Made by a program: the position numbers and the translations under genes. Shown here one piece after another: positions 46,632 through 58,039 of a stretch of DNA of 64,000 bases. This stretch comes from Codonopsis lanceolata (lineage: Eukaryota; Streptophyta; Magnoliopsida; Asterales; Campanulaceae): NCBI GenBank assembly GCA_013146195.2, contig CM028381.1, positions 94,443,255 through 94,507,254 on the forward strand. Direction: 5' to 3'. Below the pieces are notes generated by a model. That model had not been told where the DNA came from. It saw only the letters and a program-made list of their open reading frames with translations, and did not search any database. Each line of letters begins with the position of its first letter. Within the stretch, counting starts at the first letter, position 1.

Positions 46632-47466
46632 TGAAAGAACGTGCTACCACGGATTCTCAATATGTGACAATGTGATTTCCAATGTTGCAGTGATTGTTGC
46701 AACAATGACAATGACAATGAGAACACAAAAATAATATCAAAACAATAGCAGCGGAAGATTTGTAGTCAGACTCAATTTCAAACAGAACTAAGAAGCAAAT
46801 ATTAACCAAAAAACAATCTACAAGATTGATACTTGTAGATCTAGCCTCAAGGCCACACACATTTTACTTAAAACAATAATGTTTTACAACTAACAACTAA
46901 CAACAAAAATCCTCACAAGATATAGTATCTTGAGAGAATCAAAAATCCCACATAAAACACTAAACCAAACGTGGGAAGAAAGACACAAAACAACTTCCTG
47001 ATGACATAAAAAGGAAGCACACAAAAACAGTTCTTCAATGGCTCAAAGAAGCTGTTGATGTTGCATCATCTAAAGCTTCAAACAGCTTCTGTTCAAATGG
47101 ATGAACAGCCTTCAAAACTCCAGCAAGATTGCTCACAATTTATAGGATTTTATCTTCTCTCTTTCAAGCTTCCTGCCTACACACCGCAAAACAGACCTAC
47201 ACCTACTAGGAAAGAGATTAACCAATAAACATGCAAGATAATGTTTCCTAACCAGTCTATGATACTTGGAATAACTAATTTATTTGCAGAGATCTAGATA
47301 CCAAAAATATATTGCCTAAATCTTTTGAAAGATTTTCAAACCAATCTACCAAAAGTATCCTAAACAAAATCTAACACCTAAATAACCATAGACTAAAATA
47401 GAATCCTTCTTTGACCAAGAAAGGTGAAAACAAGGTAAAATAGGCTTTGCCTATTTTACCCTTACA
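46632..47466 (-). repeat. SIRE-like 3' LTR (835 bases)
   Basis: It is almost identical to 59590-60861 apart from the extra internal copy there. Only about a dozen differences were noted by eye, such as GATTTCC versus GATTCC and TTGCAACAATG versus TTAAAACAATG. Confidence 0.92.
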
Positions 47467-47899
47467 ATCACCCCCTTTGTTGAGCATTCTTGGTCAAATC
47501 CTGAGAATCCAAAAAAGATGACCTGCAAGAAATTAATAATGACAAGCACCCCCTGAAAATAATATCAAAAATACACTATAGGGAAACATGTTTATAACTA
47601 CAACTACTTATTACAAGCCAAATAGAGTTCCAGAATATCCAATCATCACGGGACTATAAAGATGAACCGGCTTGTAACAAATGTTCGAATTATCCATGAG
47701 AATGCCAAATACCAACACCAAAATTACATAGGATCAGCTTCCATAGGATCGCCTTTATGAGGAGGAACAATCAGAGAATGCCTTCAGAACTCTTGCTTCA
47801 GAATCAAGCTGTGGCTGGTGCGCAGAACTCTTGCGTAGGAAGCTCTGTACTATTATCACCCCCTATTTGACCAGAATGAATATCTAGCCAAGCAGAGTA

Positions 47900-50800
47900 T
47901 TATGCAGCCAAAGAGGTGAGAAGAGTAGTTTGAGCAGATAGTAGAACAAGCTGAGACTGAACCATTTTTAACTGTTCTTGGACAAAGGACACAGAGATAG
48001 GAGCAGTTGGTTGGGCAAGCATGTTGGATGTTTCAACAGATGATGCAGCAATGGGAGGAACAATAGAAGGAACAATGGGAGGAACAATAGGAGGAACTTG
48101 AACTGAGGGAGAGGCAGGTGGATGAGAGGTGCTAGGTCCAGCTGAGGCAGGATCAGATGAAGAAGGAAGGGGCAAATTGACTACCCTCTCACCCCCGCTT
48201 GGGCGTAAAACTGGAGAGGTTCAAGAAGAGGAAATAAACGTATGGAGGGGGAAGGCTTGTAACCCTGGGATACAAGAATTTTATAAATGAGGGAAGGAAA
48301 GTGACGAATGTCAAATCGTCAAAATTAATTTTTCCTCCTTCCTTAATAATGAGTATAAGGCAAGTTGGGATCGTATCCGCAGGGAACGTCGAATCTATTT
48401 CTTTTTAGAATTTTATGAGTAACCAGTTGAACTCAAATTTTGTATTTTTTTATTAACTACGATTAACTTAAAAACTGATTAACTAAAACTAAAAACTAAT
48501 GTAACTAAGCTTTTCAGATTAACAATTAATTTTACTTAATAAAAATAAATTCCAGCCAATGAGTCAATTTCATCTCGCACTTTATTTCTGATCATCGATG
48601 CAAAAATACCTTATGGGATTTTAAATAAACCGGTTAAAAGTGTCGACGAACGCCTAACACTCAATCTCTCCTTACCGTATTGATAATTAAGAGACGCCGC
48701 ATTATCTTCTAACCGAGTTACAACCTCCGAGACGCTCGTGAAGATTTAATAACTCGGTTGCATTAAGAAGCGAGAGACCCGATTCAAAAACCACGCATAT
48801 TCAAGCAATAGCATGTAACAATGATTATTTGCTCCGTGTCAAATCCGATTATGCTTGTGATGCCTAAAAGGTGTATTACTTGCCACTTCGTTAAAGCCAA
48901 TGACAATTACGGATCAACGGTGTTAACTAGCTTTAGAATATTATACTAATTAATATTCTGGCCATTAAATATTAATGAGACACAATATTCTTCCTACGTG
49001 TAAAACGGAGAACAAATAAATATTCAAAACACACACAAGAATTAGATCAATTAGATCTCACAGAAATAAGAGGCTTGAGACTCAATCTCTCATTGACTGG
49101 AAAAAAGAACTTAGTTAACAAACATAATTAAAAACAACTTACAAGAATACCAAATGACTTGTTCTCAGTAGGTAAGAATCTCAAAGAAGATTACAAGTTC
49201 TCTCCACTATTACCTAACAATTGTTTCTCACTGTTTTTCTCCAAAGTCTCTCACTGCCTGAATGAATACCTCCCTGGCCGAATCTCTCCTTCTGTTCAGA
49301 AAATACATCAATAAATATCACTATCTCTTCCCACTAACTCCACTATTTGGTAGTTTTAAAACTACCGGTAACTTCTAAAAACCTCCCACTACTTGTAAAT
49401 CAGTATTTTAATTTAATACATGAACTGAATTAGACAATAATAACTACATTGTCTAACTGTCTATCAGATCTGCCAGAAACTTCAGTGACTAGCCCCAGCT
49501 CAGCTCCGAAACTGTGGATATCACATGCCCATGTAACCTCCCAAATTTTCCTCTTGGCCCGAATCAACACTTTCCTCGCTTGCAAATGCTCGTACCTACA
49601 TCATGATCAACACAAAAACCAACCAAAAGTGTAATGTTTTGCTCTAAAATAATCATAAAACCGACTAATTTTATCACACTTTTGGGTTCCCATCAGAAAG
49701 ATGAGAGACCTTTTGTCTCCTCCTGTTTCTGCCATGGATGAAACCTTCCTAAACACATAATACCCAAAATCAAATGAGGCCTTAGTCCCAATGAGATAAA
49801 GGACTTTTGCATGCTCTTCTGTGATCACATTTGAATTAGTGGAGGGTGACCAATTTGCACAGCAAATTTTGTGGAGAAATGCATAAAGGGATGAGAGCTG
49901 GGAGGTGCTAAGAGGAGTGCCTTTAACAAAGCCACTTACTTGAGAGTTTTCCACTGCACAATTCAACTACACAAGAATCTAGATCTAGAAGAAAATCAAA
50001 ATGGCCAGATGCAGGTGTGTGAAGAACTGAATTGATGATAGAGGGAGAAAAAATATACCATTTCCCTCTTACAAAAACTTTCTCGAAACTAGAATCAGAT
50101 GGATCACAAATGCGCTTTTCAATGTTTGCATAAAATTCATGAATCAATTCTCTAAAGTATGGGGCAGCTAGAGAAATAGTGTCCATAAGACCTCTATCAG
50201 AAAAGTAGGCTGAGAGATTATAAGATTGCAACAGTGAGGGCACAACATTTCGTTCATCAATAATATTCCTAGAAATATTATATCTACAAGATGCAGCCTT
50301 AGAGATGAATTTTGAAGAGAAAGGAGTACCCAATGGTTTTGACTGCTTGAATGTTGCAGAATGGGAGCAACATCGAGTGGGCCGGCAAGACGGCTTCGGT
50401 GAAACGCATGTATATCTTCGAGTCTTCACTCTCTTCAGGAGACCCCTCCTTCTCTTCATAGTTCTTATCAGAACTATCATCGAATTCTGAAGAACTAGGC
50501 TGACTTGGCATGTCCTCTGGTTGAGGTGTGTTGGACGGACCAGATGTAGAAGAACATGCCTTCTTCAATTTGACTAAGTTCTTGACAACATCATCATCAG
50601 AGACAGTTATGTCATTGGTTGAAGCAGAGGGAGAACTCACTTCCATTGACGGTGTCTTTCTTGGTGAAGATGAGGAGACGGCCGGGAACACTATCCTAGG
50701 TGAGGGAATAGGATAGTCATCATCTTGTACGTCGTTCTGGACATGAGAAGGGGAAGGAGTTGCTGGTGGCAGAGATGGCTCTTGAACGGGGGGAATAGAG

Positions 50801-51189
50801 CCGGTTGGATGAACAAAATCCATGTCATCAGAATCGCTTGCAATTTCAACCGATTCTTTAAAAAATCCTGGTCCAACCTTGTTCTTCTTTGCCGCTTGGA
50901 CATCGGCCACAGATGGGTTCTCATAGTTGGCCGGAATTCCCCTTTGTCGCTTCGATCGTCGAGAGCTAGGGTTACCGATTTTTGGTAACCCAGACAAATC
51001 CCCTGGGTTATCAACGTCAATTTCATTGCCTTTTTCTCCCGGAAGTATTACCGTGAGAGGTTCGGGGAATGATTGAAATACAACCATAGCCGTAGAAGAA
51101 TTTTCAGGAGAGGAAGAAGGGTTGATTGTAGCTTCGGTTGTTGCTACATCAGGTTTTGAGGATTTGGGGTTTGACGAGGAGGAAGCCAT
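47900..51189 (-). pseudogene. env-like post-pol ORF of the SIRE-like element, broken
   Basis: It begins MASSSSNPKSSKPDV at 51189, 3' of RNase H. The first part (to about 50330) is Ser/Pro/Asp-rich and low in complexity, with a basic patch SSRRSKRQRG. After a frame change (about 50330-50400) comes SDRGLMDTISLAAPYFRELI, then HEFYANIEKRICDP and VFVRGKWYIFSPSIINSVL. These resemble the domain labelled putative plant transposon protein, found in post-pol ORFs of SIRE-type elements. A second shift near 49950 leads to HAKVLYLIGTKASFDFGYYV. The region is then cut by the insertion at 48302-49625, resumes with FPSLIYKILVSQGYKPSPS, and ends in a Pro-rich tail with VPPIVPPIVPSIVPPIA and a predicted helix. 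No clear signal peptide or membrane anchor was seen, so an envelope function is not supported. Confidence 0.72.
48302..49625. mobile_element. Probable solo LTR inserted in the env-like region (1.32 kb)
   Basis: It starts TGACGAATGTC and ends AACCAACCA. AAAG flanks it on both sides (48298-48301 and 49626-49629), extended to AAAGTG if the boundary is shifted. The env-like reading breaks at 49626 and continues at 48297. Inside, GGATCGTATCCGCAGGGAAC resembles a phrase common near the ends of plant Ty3/gypsy LTRs (in reverse here). No coding region was seen. Confidence 0.65.
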
Positions 51190-51761
51190 TTGAGAATGAG
51201 AGGAGGAGTATAGATGAAGAGAGCAAGATGAGATTGAATTTTGGGGTGAAGATGGAGAACTGAGAAGATCGCCGGAGAATTGAGAGAGACGGATCTGTGA
51301 GTAGTGACCTATGTTCCTGCAAAAATTACCACTAAACCTTCCACTAATATAAATTAGTCGTTTAAGACATTTAATGAGAGAAGGTAAGCAGTCCCAAAAT
51401 CTGAAATTCAAATTTCAAAAAATGTGGATGAAAAATCAAAAGCTAACTACCTGATAGAATCAAGATAAAAATCTGCTGTTATGAACATGAGAGATATGTG
51501 GGGAGAAATTCACAATCTGATTTCAAAAACATTTTGAATTTATCAAGTATTTTAAGAGTACACAAACCATACTTAACCAGGATTGAAACCACACAAGATT
51601 GCCAAACAAGGACAACAAAAACCGATCGATTCTCATGAAGAACACATTATAGACAAACATAAAATATTGACTTAGTGAACTAGAAACAAAATACTGCACC
51701 AATTTGAAGAACAGAAACTTAGGAGGCTGATATTCAACAATTACATGACCTAGAAAAAAAC

Positions 51762-52208
51762 ATGCCTAAAGAGTGCAAAAGAAAAAATCAAAGGAAAAAA
51801 GGCAAACACACACATGTGAAATGTCTAGATCAACTGAATGTTGTTCCCAATGTTGCTGCAATGGAAGGCACATTCGCCAAAAACTGTGATTTTATGTCCA
51901 AATTCTCATATTTCTTTCACCAAATAAACACAACTACTCCCATAAACATTACAGGTACTTTATTTCCTTATGAGAATAGCTTTACTTTATTTCAAGCCAA
52001 TTTGATAGATACCACTAGGAACCTTTCACACTATTTACCAAGAGTAGCAACTTTACTTATTGATCAACCCATGGAATTCGAGAATTCATGGTCCCAAAAG
52101 AAAGATGCCACAACCTTGTTCATAGGTAGCTCTTTTCCGTTAGGTAGCTTGCACACTTTGTCAATTAAAAGGAGTCAATTTAGTCAAGATCAACCCATGC
52201 AAGTCTAA
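51762..52208 (+). other. Antisense open frame, 148 codons, between RNase H and env-like ORF
   Basis: The frame MPKECKRKNQRKKGKH... runs opposite to the element's genes. It starts with a very basic segment and then reads without any recognised domain. Antisense ORFs in the 3' spacer are known from some plant retrotransposons, such as Grande. With a sequence this AT-rich, chance is the simpler explanation. Confidence 0.25.
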
Positions 52209-52358
52209 ACTTCATAGTACATTGACAAATTGCAGCATCCAGAAAATTTCAAAAGGTAGCTCTTTCCTTTGTGGTATGACAGAAAATTTAATTTAATTTT
52301 TTTTAAAATTCAAGTACAACTTTATTGGGAGATGATGAGAAGAATTTGAGCAATAAGA

Positions 52359-52634
52359 TCACAATAATTTTGAATGAATCACCAAGACAATCAAACAAGG
52401 TACTAAAGACATACAGAGTGAATCTAGTGTGCCCCCTAAACAACAAGCAATATGCCTAATATATTTTTTTTTAAGTGAGGGATACATGGCACACATACCG
52501 AGAGATTTCCTAAGATTTATGAATCTCTCAAAATCTAGACTCTTAGTAAAAATATCGCCCAATTGGTTTTCTCGTACCAACATGTTCAATGCATAATGCC
52601 TTGTTCAACTAAGTCTCTAATAAAATGGTGTCTT
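52359..52634 (-). pseudogene. C-terminal end of SIRE-like RNase H, separated by a solo LTR
   Basis: On the - strand it reads HHFIRDLVEQGIMH, then ENQLGDIFTKSLDFERFINL and RKSLGMCAM, the standard copia RNase H terminus. Its upstream part ends TKHIDIR at 54483, on the far side of the insertion 52635-54477. There is a stop or shift after GIMH. Confidence 0.85.
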
Positions 52635-54477
52635 TGTGAGGTTCCTGATGTGCTCTCGCGCCCGCCGCCCTGGTTAGGTGCGCCAGACGGCGGATGCGGA
52701 CACCACCGCCTGCTCCACCCTCCCTTGTTTAGGGAAGACGAAATCCAAAGTGCGAGAGGAGTGCCGCCTATATTAGCACGTTGGAATGTGCCTCTGCTGT
52801 TCTCGAGTGGATTTTGTATCCAAAATGGGAACTAAATGTTTCTCATGTCGTTATCCCTTATTTCGGGGATAACAGATATGGGAATGCATTACCTTTCCAT
52901 TCTCATTCTCCCCTTTATCTTTCGTGGGAAAATAGAGAAGTGCAAGAAAAGATATTGCGACGCCCCCACTTATGGATTTATTAAAATAGCCTTATGGCCC
53001 AATCAGATCGCTTTGGGAGCTATGAGTTTCCCGCATCAAGTTATCCCTTGTTTAGGGGATACCAGGATATGGGAATGCATCATCCCTCCATTCTCGTATC
53101 TCCCTTTTTGGGAGAACAGAAAGTGCAAAGAGGGAATGTTGCGAGGCCCCACCGATCTGAAAGTTTTAGAGTCGCCACCTTTATTTTAAGGCAAAAATAA
53201 AGGAAAACCAAAAGAAAACCGTAGATTTTAGAAAGCGGGTTCGGGGGCTAAGTTACGAGTTGGGAAGGTGCTAGGCACCCAACTCGCCCTTTCGGTCTCA
53301 AAACGTTTTTGGCTGAAGTATGCTCATTGTTATATTTATCTAGCAAATAAATAAGGTCTTATTTTGACAAGGGAAATTTAAACAGATACATTCGTGGCTA
53401 CATTATTTACGGACTCGCGGTGCCTCCTTCCAATAATTACAAACATGTTTAAGAATATTTGGCCATTATAACGGCTCTTTTACATAATATTTCCTAATCT
53501 AATCCGGGCAGCACAACGGCTTATATTGGCTACATTGCGCCGGTTTTTAAATACAACTTTAAATAATAAATGAACTGGAAAGTAAATAAATAAATAAAAA
53601 CACCCTTAAAGGCTGTTACCTTTTAGAGCGGCGGTGTGCTCGCTCTGTCCTTCTCGGGAGAGGGAGTCTTTTTTGTTGTTGTTGTTGTGTTGTGTGTTGT
53701 GTGTTTGTGTGTTGTGTGTTGTGTGTTGTGTGAATTTGGGCAACGTAACTGCTTGTATTTGTTGATTTTGTTGTCTGAAATCGGCAGTATAACGACAGGA
53801 TGTGTGTTTGTGTGTATTTGTGTGTGTGTGTTTTTATGTATTTGTGTGTGTGTGCGGGTTGTGTGAGTGGGAAGGGGCTGCCGAAATGGAGGGATTATAT
53901 GTGTGGGTGAGTGGGTGAGGGAGTATTTGTGAGAGTGGTTTTGTGAGGGAGGGGCGGCTGGTGGGTATTTGTTAGGGAGTTTGCTGGGGATTGAGGGAGT
54001 ATATATATGTGGGTATGTGAGCCGGCTGGAGGGAAGTAGAAAATGTGAGGGAGAGTTTGTGTGGGAGAGTTTTTGTGGGAGAGGAATTGTGAGAGAAAAT
54101 GAGGGAGTGGGACGGCTGGAGTGGGGAATTGTGAGGGAGAGTGCTCGTTGGGTATTGTGGGAGGAAATGTGTGAAATGGGGGAGTATATATATGGGTGGG
54201 AAAAGTAGGGAGTAAGTAATGGGGGGTGACTGGCGGCCCCATTTACTTTCTTTTCTTTTTCTTTTTCTTTTTTATTCTTTGTTTTTCTTTTTGATTTCTT
54301 TTGTTTTTCTTTTTATTTTTTTTGTTTCTTTTCTTTTCTTTTCATTTCATTTCATTTTATTTTATTTATCTTTTCTTCGTACCTTTGTTCCTGAAACATG
54401 TAAGAGATAATTATTAATACATTTTGTAATATTTATTGGACAGTATAAAATAGGGGTACGAATTTAGGGTGACTACA
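52635..54477. mobile_element. Solo LTR (1,843 bases) inside RNase H, perfect GTCTT duplication
   Basis: It starts TGTGAGGTTCC and ends GGGTGACTACA. Perfect target duplications GTCTT flank it at 52630-52634 and 54478-54482 (AAGAC on the coding strand). Removing it restores the RNase H order HIDIR-HHFIRD. The segment around 53140-53320 (GGCCCCACC, TTTTAGAGTCGCCACC, AAATAAAGGAAAACC) resembles LTRs of the Tat/Ogre-Retand branch of Ty3/gypsy. It contains a 185-base-period direct repeat at about 52845-52975 and 53030-53155, a GT-rich tract at 53670-53860 and a pyrimidine tract at 54242-54375. No primer site or genes were found. Confidence 0.9.
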
Positions 54478-54482
54478 GTCTT

Positions 54483-56229
54483 ATATCAATGTGCTTTGTT
54501 CTTGAGTGTTGAACAGGATTTTTAGCTATGCTTATCGCACTTGTGTTGTCACAATACATGGTTAAGATATCACTGTGCAAACCATAATCTTTGATCATTT
54601 GTTTCATCCACAAAAGTTGTGTACATCCACTACCAGCAGCTATATACTTAGATTCAGCTGTTGATAGGGCTACACAATTTTGTTTTTTGCTAAACCATGA
54701 AATCAGATTGTTTCCTAGATAAAAACATCCTCCAGATGTACTTCTCATGTCATCAACACTGCCAGTCCAGTCAGCATCACTAAATCCAACAAGATTTGTA
54801 TTTGTGTGTTTGGTATACCACAAACCCATGCCAAAGGTCTCACCAACATATCGAATTATTCTTTTAACAGCTTTCAGGTGAGAAATTTTGGGGTTTGCTT
54901 GATACCTAGCACACAAACACACACTGTACATGATATCGGGTGGCGGTTAAATACAAAGAAACTTCCAATCATACTCCTATATAAGGTAGGGTCAACACTT
55001 TCAGATTTTTCATCTCTATTAAGCTTATTGGATGTATCCATAGGGGTTTTCTTATGTTTTCCATTCTCAAGATCGAATTTCTTCACCAAGTTCAGAGAAT
55101 ACTTGGCTTGAGAAATGAACATCCCTTCATGTGACTGCTTAATCTGAATTCCTAAAAAATAGGTCAACTCCCCTACCATGCTCATTTCAAATGTGGAAGT
55201 CATGCAATTAACAAATTCTTTTTCCAAGGATTTGGAGGTGGATCCAAACACAATATCATCAACATATATTTGAGCAATCAAAATATGTTTATCTTGGTTT
55301 TGAATAAACAATGTTTTATCCACCTCTCCCCTTCTAAACCCACTTTGTAAAAGATGATCTATAAGCCTACCATACCAAGCTCTAGGAGCTTGTTTGAGGC
55401 CATACAAAGCCTTTTTCAATTTAAACACATGATTGGGTTTATGAGGGTCCTCAAACCCTTTTGGTTGTTCAACGAAAACTTCTTCTTCAAGAATTCAATT
55501 TAAGAAAACACTCTTCACATCCATTTGTTGAAGAGTTATGTCAAGAAAACAAGCAATTGCAAGAAGCAGGCAAATAGACTCAATGCGGGCTACAGGCGCA
55601 AAGGTTTCATCAAAATCCACCCCCTCAACCTGTGTATACCCTTGAGCTACAAGTCTAGCTTTATTTTTTATTATTTCTCCCACTTCATTTGTTTTGTTTT
55701 TGAAAATCCATTTAGTTCCAATAACATTTATTGAAGTGGGTCTGGGAACTAGTTACCAAACATCATTTTTTGTGAATTGATCTAGTTCCTCTTGCATGGC
55801 ATTTATCCAACCTTCATCCTTGAGAGCCTCTTGCACATTTTTAGGTTCAACAGTGGAAACAAAACATGAAGCATGTATTTCATCAAATTCAAGTGTGGAC
55901 ATGCATGCAAGTTTCTTGTAATCCACTTTACCTTTCTTCCTTGTTGACACACCATCCTGTACATAACCTATAATTTGAGTGAGAGGATGGTTCTTCTGGA
56001 TCTTGCTTGGAATGTCAATTTCCTGTTCAGTCAATCTGGACTGACTATTTTCCTGATTTGAATCAGTTCCAGCAGCTTCATCTTCTGCCAGTTCTTTGTT
56101 CAATGTGTCTTCCGATGTTGCTGCATTCGGAAGCACATTGGGTGACACATCCTGAATTTCTTCACCGAACCACGAAGCTGTTGTATTCGCTCGCCGGGAT
56201 CGACTTCGTTTACGGATCAAAATCTCCAA
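54483..56229 (-). pseudogene. SIRE-like reverse transcriptase and RNase H (5' part)
   Basis: Reading down: acidic linker (56229-55753) ending EGWINAMQEELDQFTKNDVW; RT with NKARLVAQGYTQVEGVDFDE and TFAPVARIESICLLLAIA (55683-55495). An in-frame TGA at 55495-55497 follows after DVKSVFLN. Reading continues in the same frame with EEEVFVEQPKGFEDPHKPN, then KKALYGLKQAPRAWYGRL and IAQIYVDDIVFGSTS (the YVDD active site). A frameshift occurs near 54950 after LYRSMIGS, and RNase H resumes with MYSVCLCARYQANPKISHLK, SDADWTGSVDDMRSTSGGC, STAESKYIAA, MYCDNTSAISIAKNP and TKHIDIR. The expected E in AESEY is K. Confidence 0.92.
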
Positions 56230-57535
56230 AATCTAAGATCCCTGAAACATCTTCTTCAGCAGTTTTGTGACCAAGATCAGTTAGATCATCGAAAACAATG
56301 TTCATGGATTCCATAATAGACTTAGTTCGCAGATTAAATACTCTATATGCTCGACTATTTGTGGAATATCCCATGAACACACACTTATCACTTTTAGAGT
56401 CAAATTTGGAAAGTTGGTCTCTATCATTGAGAAGATAACACACGCAGCCAAACACATGAAAGTATTTCAAGGTAGGTTTCTTTCCAAGAAAAATTTCGTA
56501 GGGTGTCATTGTGCTACCTGGTCTCAAGAAGACCCTATTTCCAATGTGACAAGCAGTATTTAATGCTTCAGCCCAAAACCTCTTGGCCAAATTTTTTGAA
56601 TGTAACATCACCCTAGCCATTTCTTGTAATGTCCTGTTCTTTCTCTCCGCCACTCCATTTTGTTGTGGAGTTTTGGGAGCAGAGAATTCATGTGAAATAC
56701 CATTGGAGGCACAATAATTAGAAAAGGATGTGTTTTCATATTCCGTGCCATGATCTGATCTAATTCTAATAAGTTTTAGATCATATAAGTTCATTACACG
56801 GGTGTACCAAATTTTGAAAGCCTCAAAAGTTTCAGACTTCTCTCTTAAAAATATCACCCACGTGTATCTAGAGAAGTCATCCACACAAACAAAGGTATAT
56901 TTTTTCTTACCTAGGCTCTCTACCTCAATGGGACCCATAAGGTCAGTGTGTATCATCTCTAGGCATCTTGAAGTGGTGCATTGTGTTATGGGAAGATGTG
57001 AAGCCTTGGTTTGTTTACCTTTTTGACAAGAGCCACATACCTTTGAATAATTCCTTTCCAAATTTGGCAATCCTTTAACAACATCATGTCTCACAAGCTC
57101 ATCGAGCTTACGAAAACTCATGTGACCAAGTTTCTGATGCCAAAGATCTGTTACATCAAGACTTGCTTTTTGACAAGAATGAGTATTGTTGAACAAGTAA
57201 CAGTTATCAGACGATCTTATACCTGTCAGAAGACATTTGTTGTTATGATCAAGAACTTCACAAGAATTTTTGTCAAACCTTACCTGAAGATCATCATCAC
57301 ACAACTGACTTATACTGATCAGGTTTGTCTTAAGTCCTTCCACATGGTAAACATTTGTAAGATTTGGAAGGCCTTCAACGTTCAGTGTTCCTTTGCCAAC
57401 AATTTTCCCTTTGGCACCACCACCATATGTCACAGATCCACCATTAATACTCACATATTCTTTCAAATTCTTAGATGAACCTGTCATATGTCTAGAACAA
57501 CCACTGTCAAAATACCAAGATCCAAAGAATATGAG
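56210..57535 (-). pseudogene. SIRE-like protease end and integrase
   Basis: The protease motif WYFDSGCSRHMTG (D-S-G) lies at about 57535-57480. The frame 57487-56210 (425 codons) is open. It has the pre-integrase LWHQKLGHMSFRKLDEL with VCGSCQKGKQTKASH, giving an H-H-C-C zinc site. The integrase core carries HTDLMGPIEVESLGKKKY (first Asp), IRSDHGTEYENTSF (second Asp) and TPQQNGVAERKNRTL (catalytic Glu). The C-terminus has YFHVFGCVCYLL and MGYSTNSRAYRVFNLRTKSI. All three catalytic acids are present. Wording such as GPIEVESLGKKKY and YSTNSRAYRVFN is typical of SIRE/Maximus integrases. Confidence 0.93.
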
Positions 57536-58039
57536 ATTTCAATGAAGTGAAAGTAACATTACACACTTCATCATGTGACATTGTAGCACCAGGACATATA
57601 TCAAAAGGCTCACAATATTTGGCTCTACACTTATCATCACAAGTTTTGGGAACCCACATTTGTTTGACATTTTTGGGTTGGTGGTTTTGAAATTTTTTTT
57701 GATTTGTCTTCGAATGAGGCTTCCAATGTGTCTGCCAATGTTGCTGCATTCGGGCGCATTGGTCGCATTGGTCGCTTCATACTGGTTGCCTCGGCCATGA
57801 GCTTTTCCAAAGAAATCTTGCCTAATTTCATTTTCATACATTGCCTTTTTCAAAACAAAGGGTTGTATGTGACCGTGCTTATGGCGTATGACAAACATAA
57901 TTTTTCTTTCTACTCGGTTTTTCACGTAAAACGCCAGAAAACTCTCATTGGTCCTGCTTGGTTCCGTATGTTCCTTCTCCTTCTTTCACAAAAACCTTAG
58001 AACAAACCAATACCCGACCGGATGTATTACTGCATTTAG

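Noticed and set aside
53895..54242. Pro/Thr/His-rich 115-codon protein
   Set aside because: It is the complement of a GT/GA-rich low-complexity tract inside the embedded solo LTR and has no domain.
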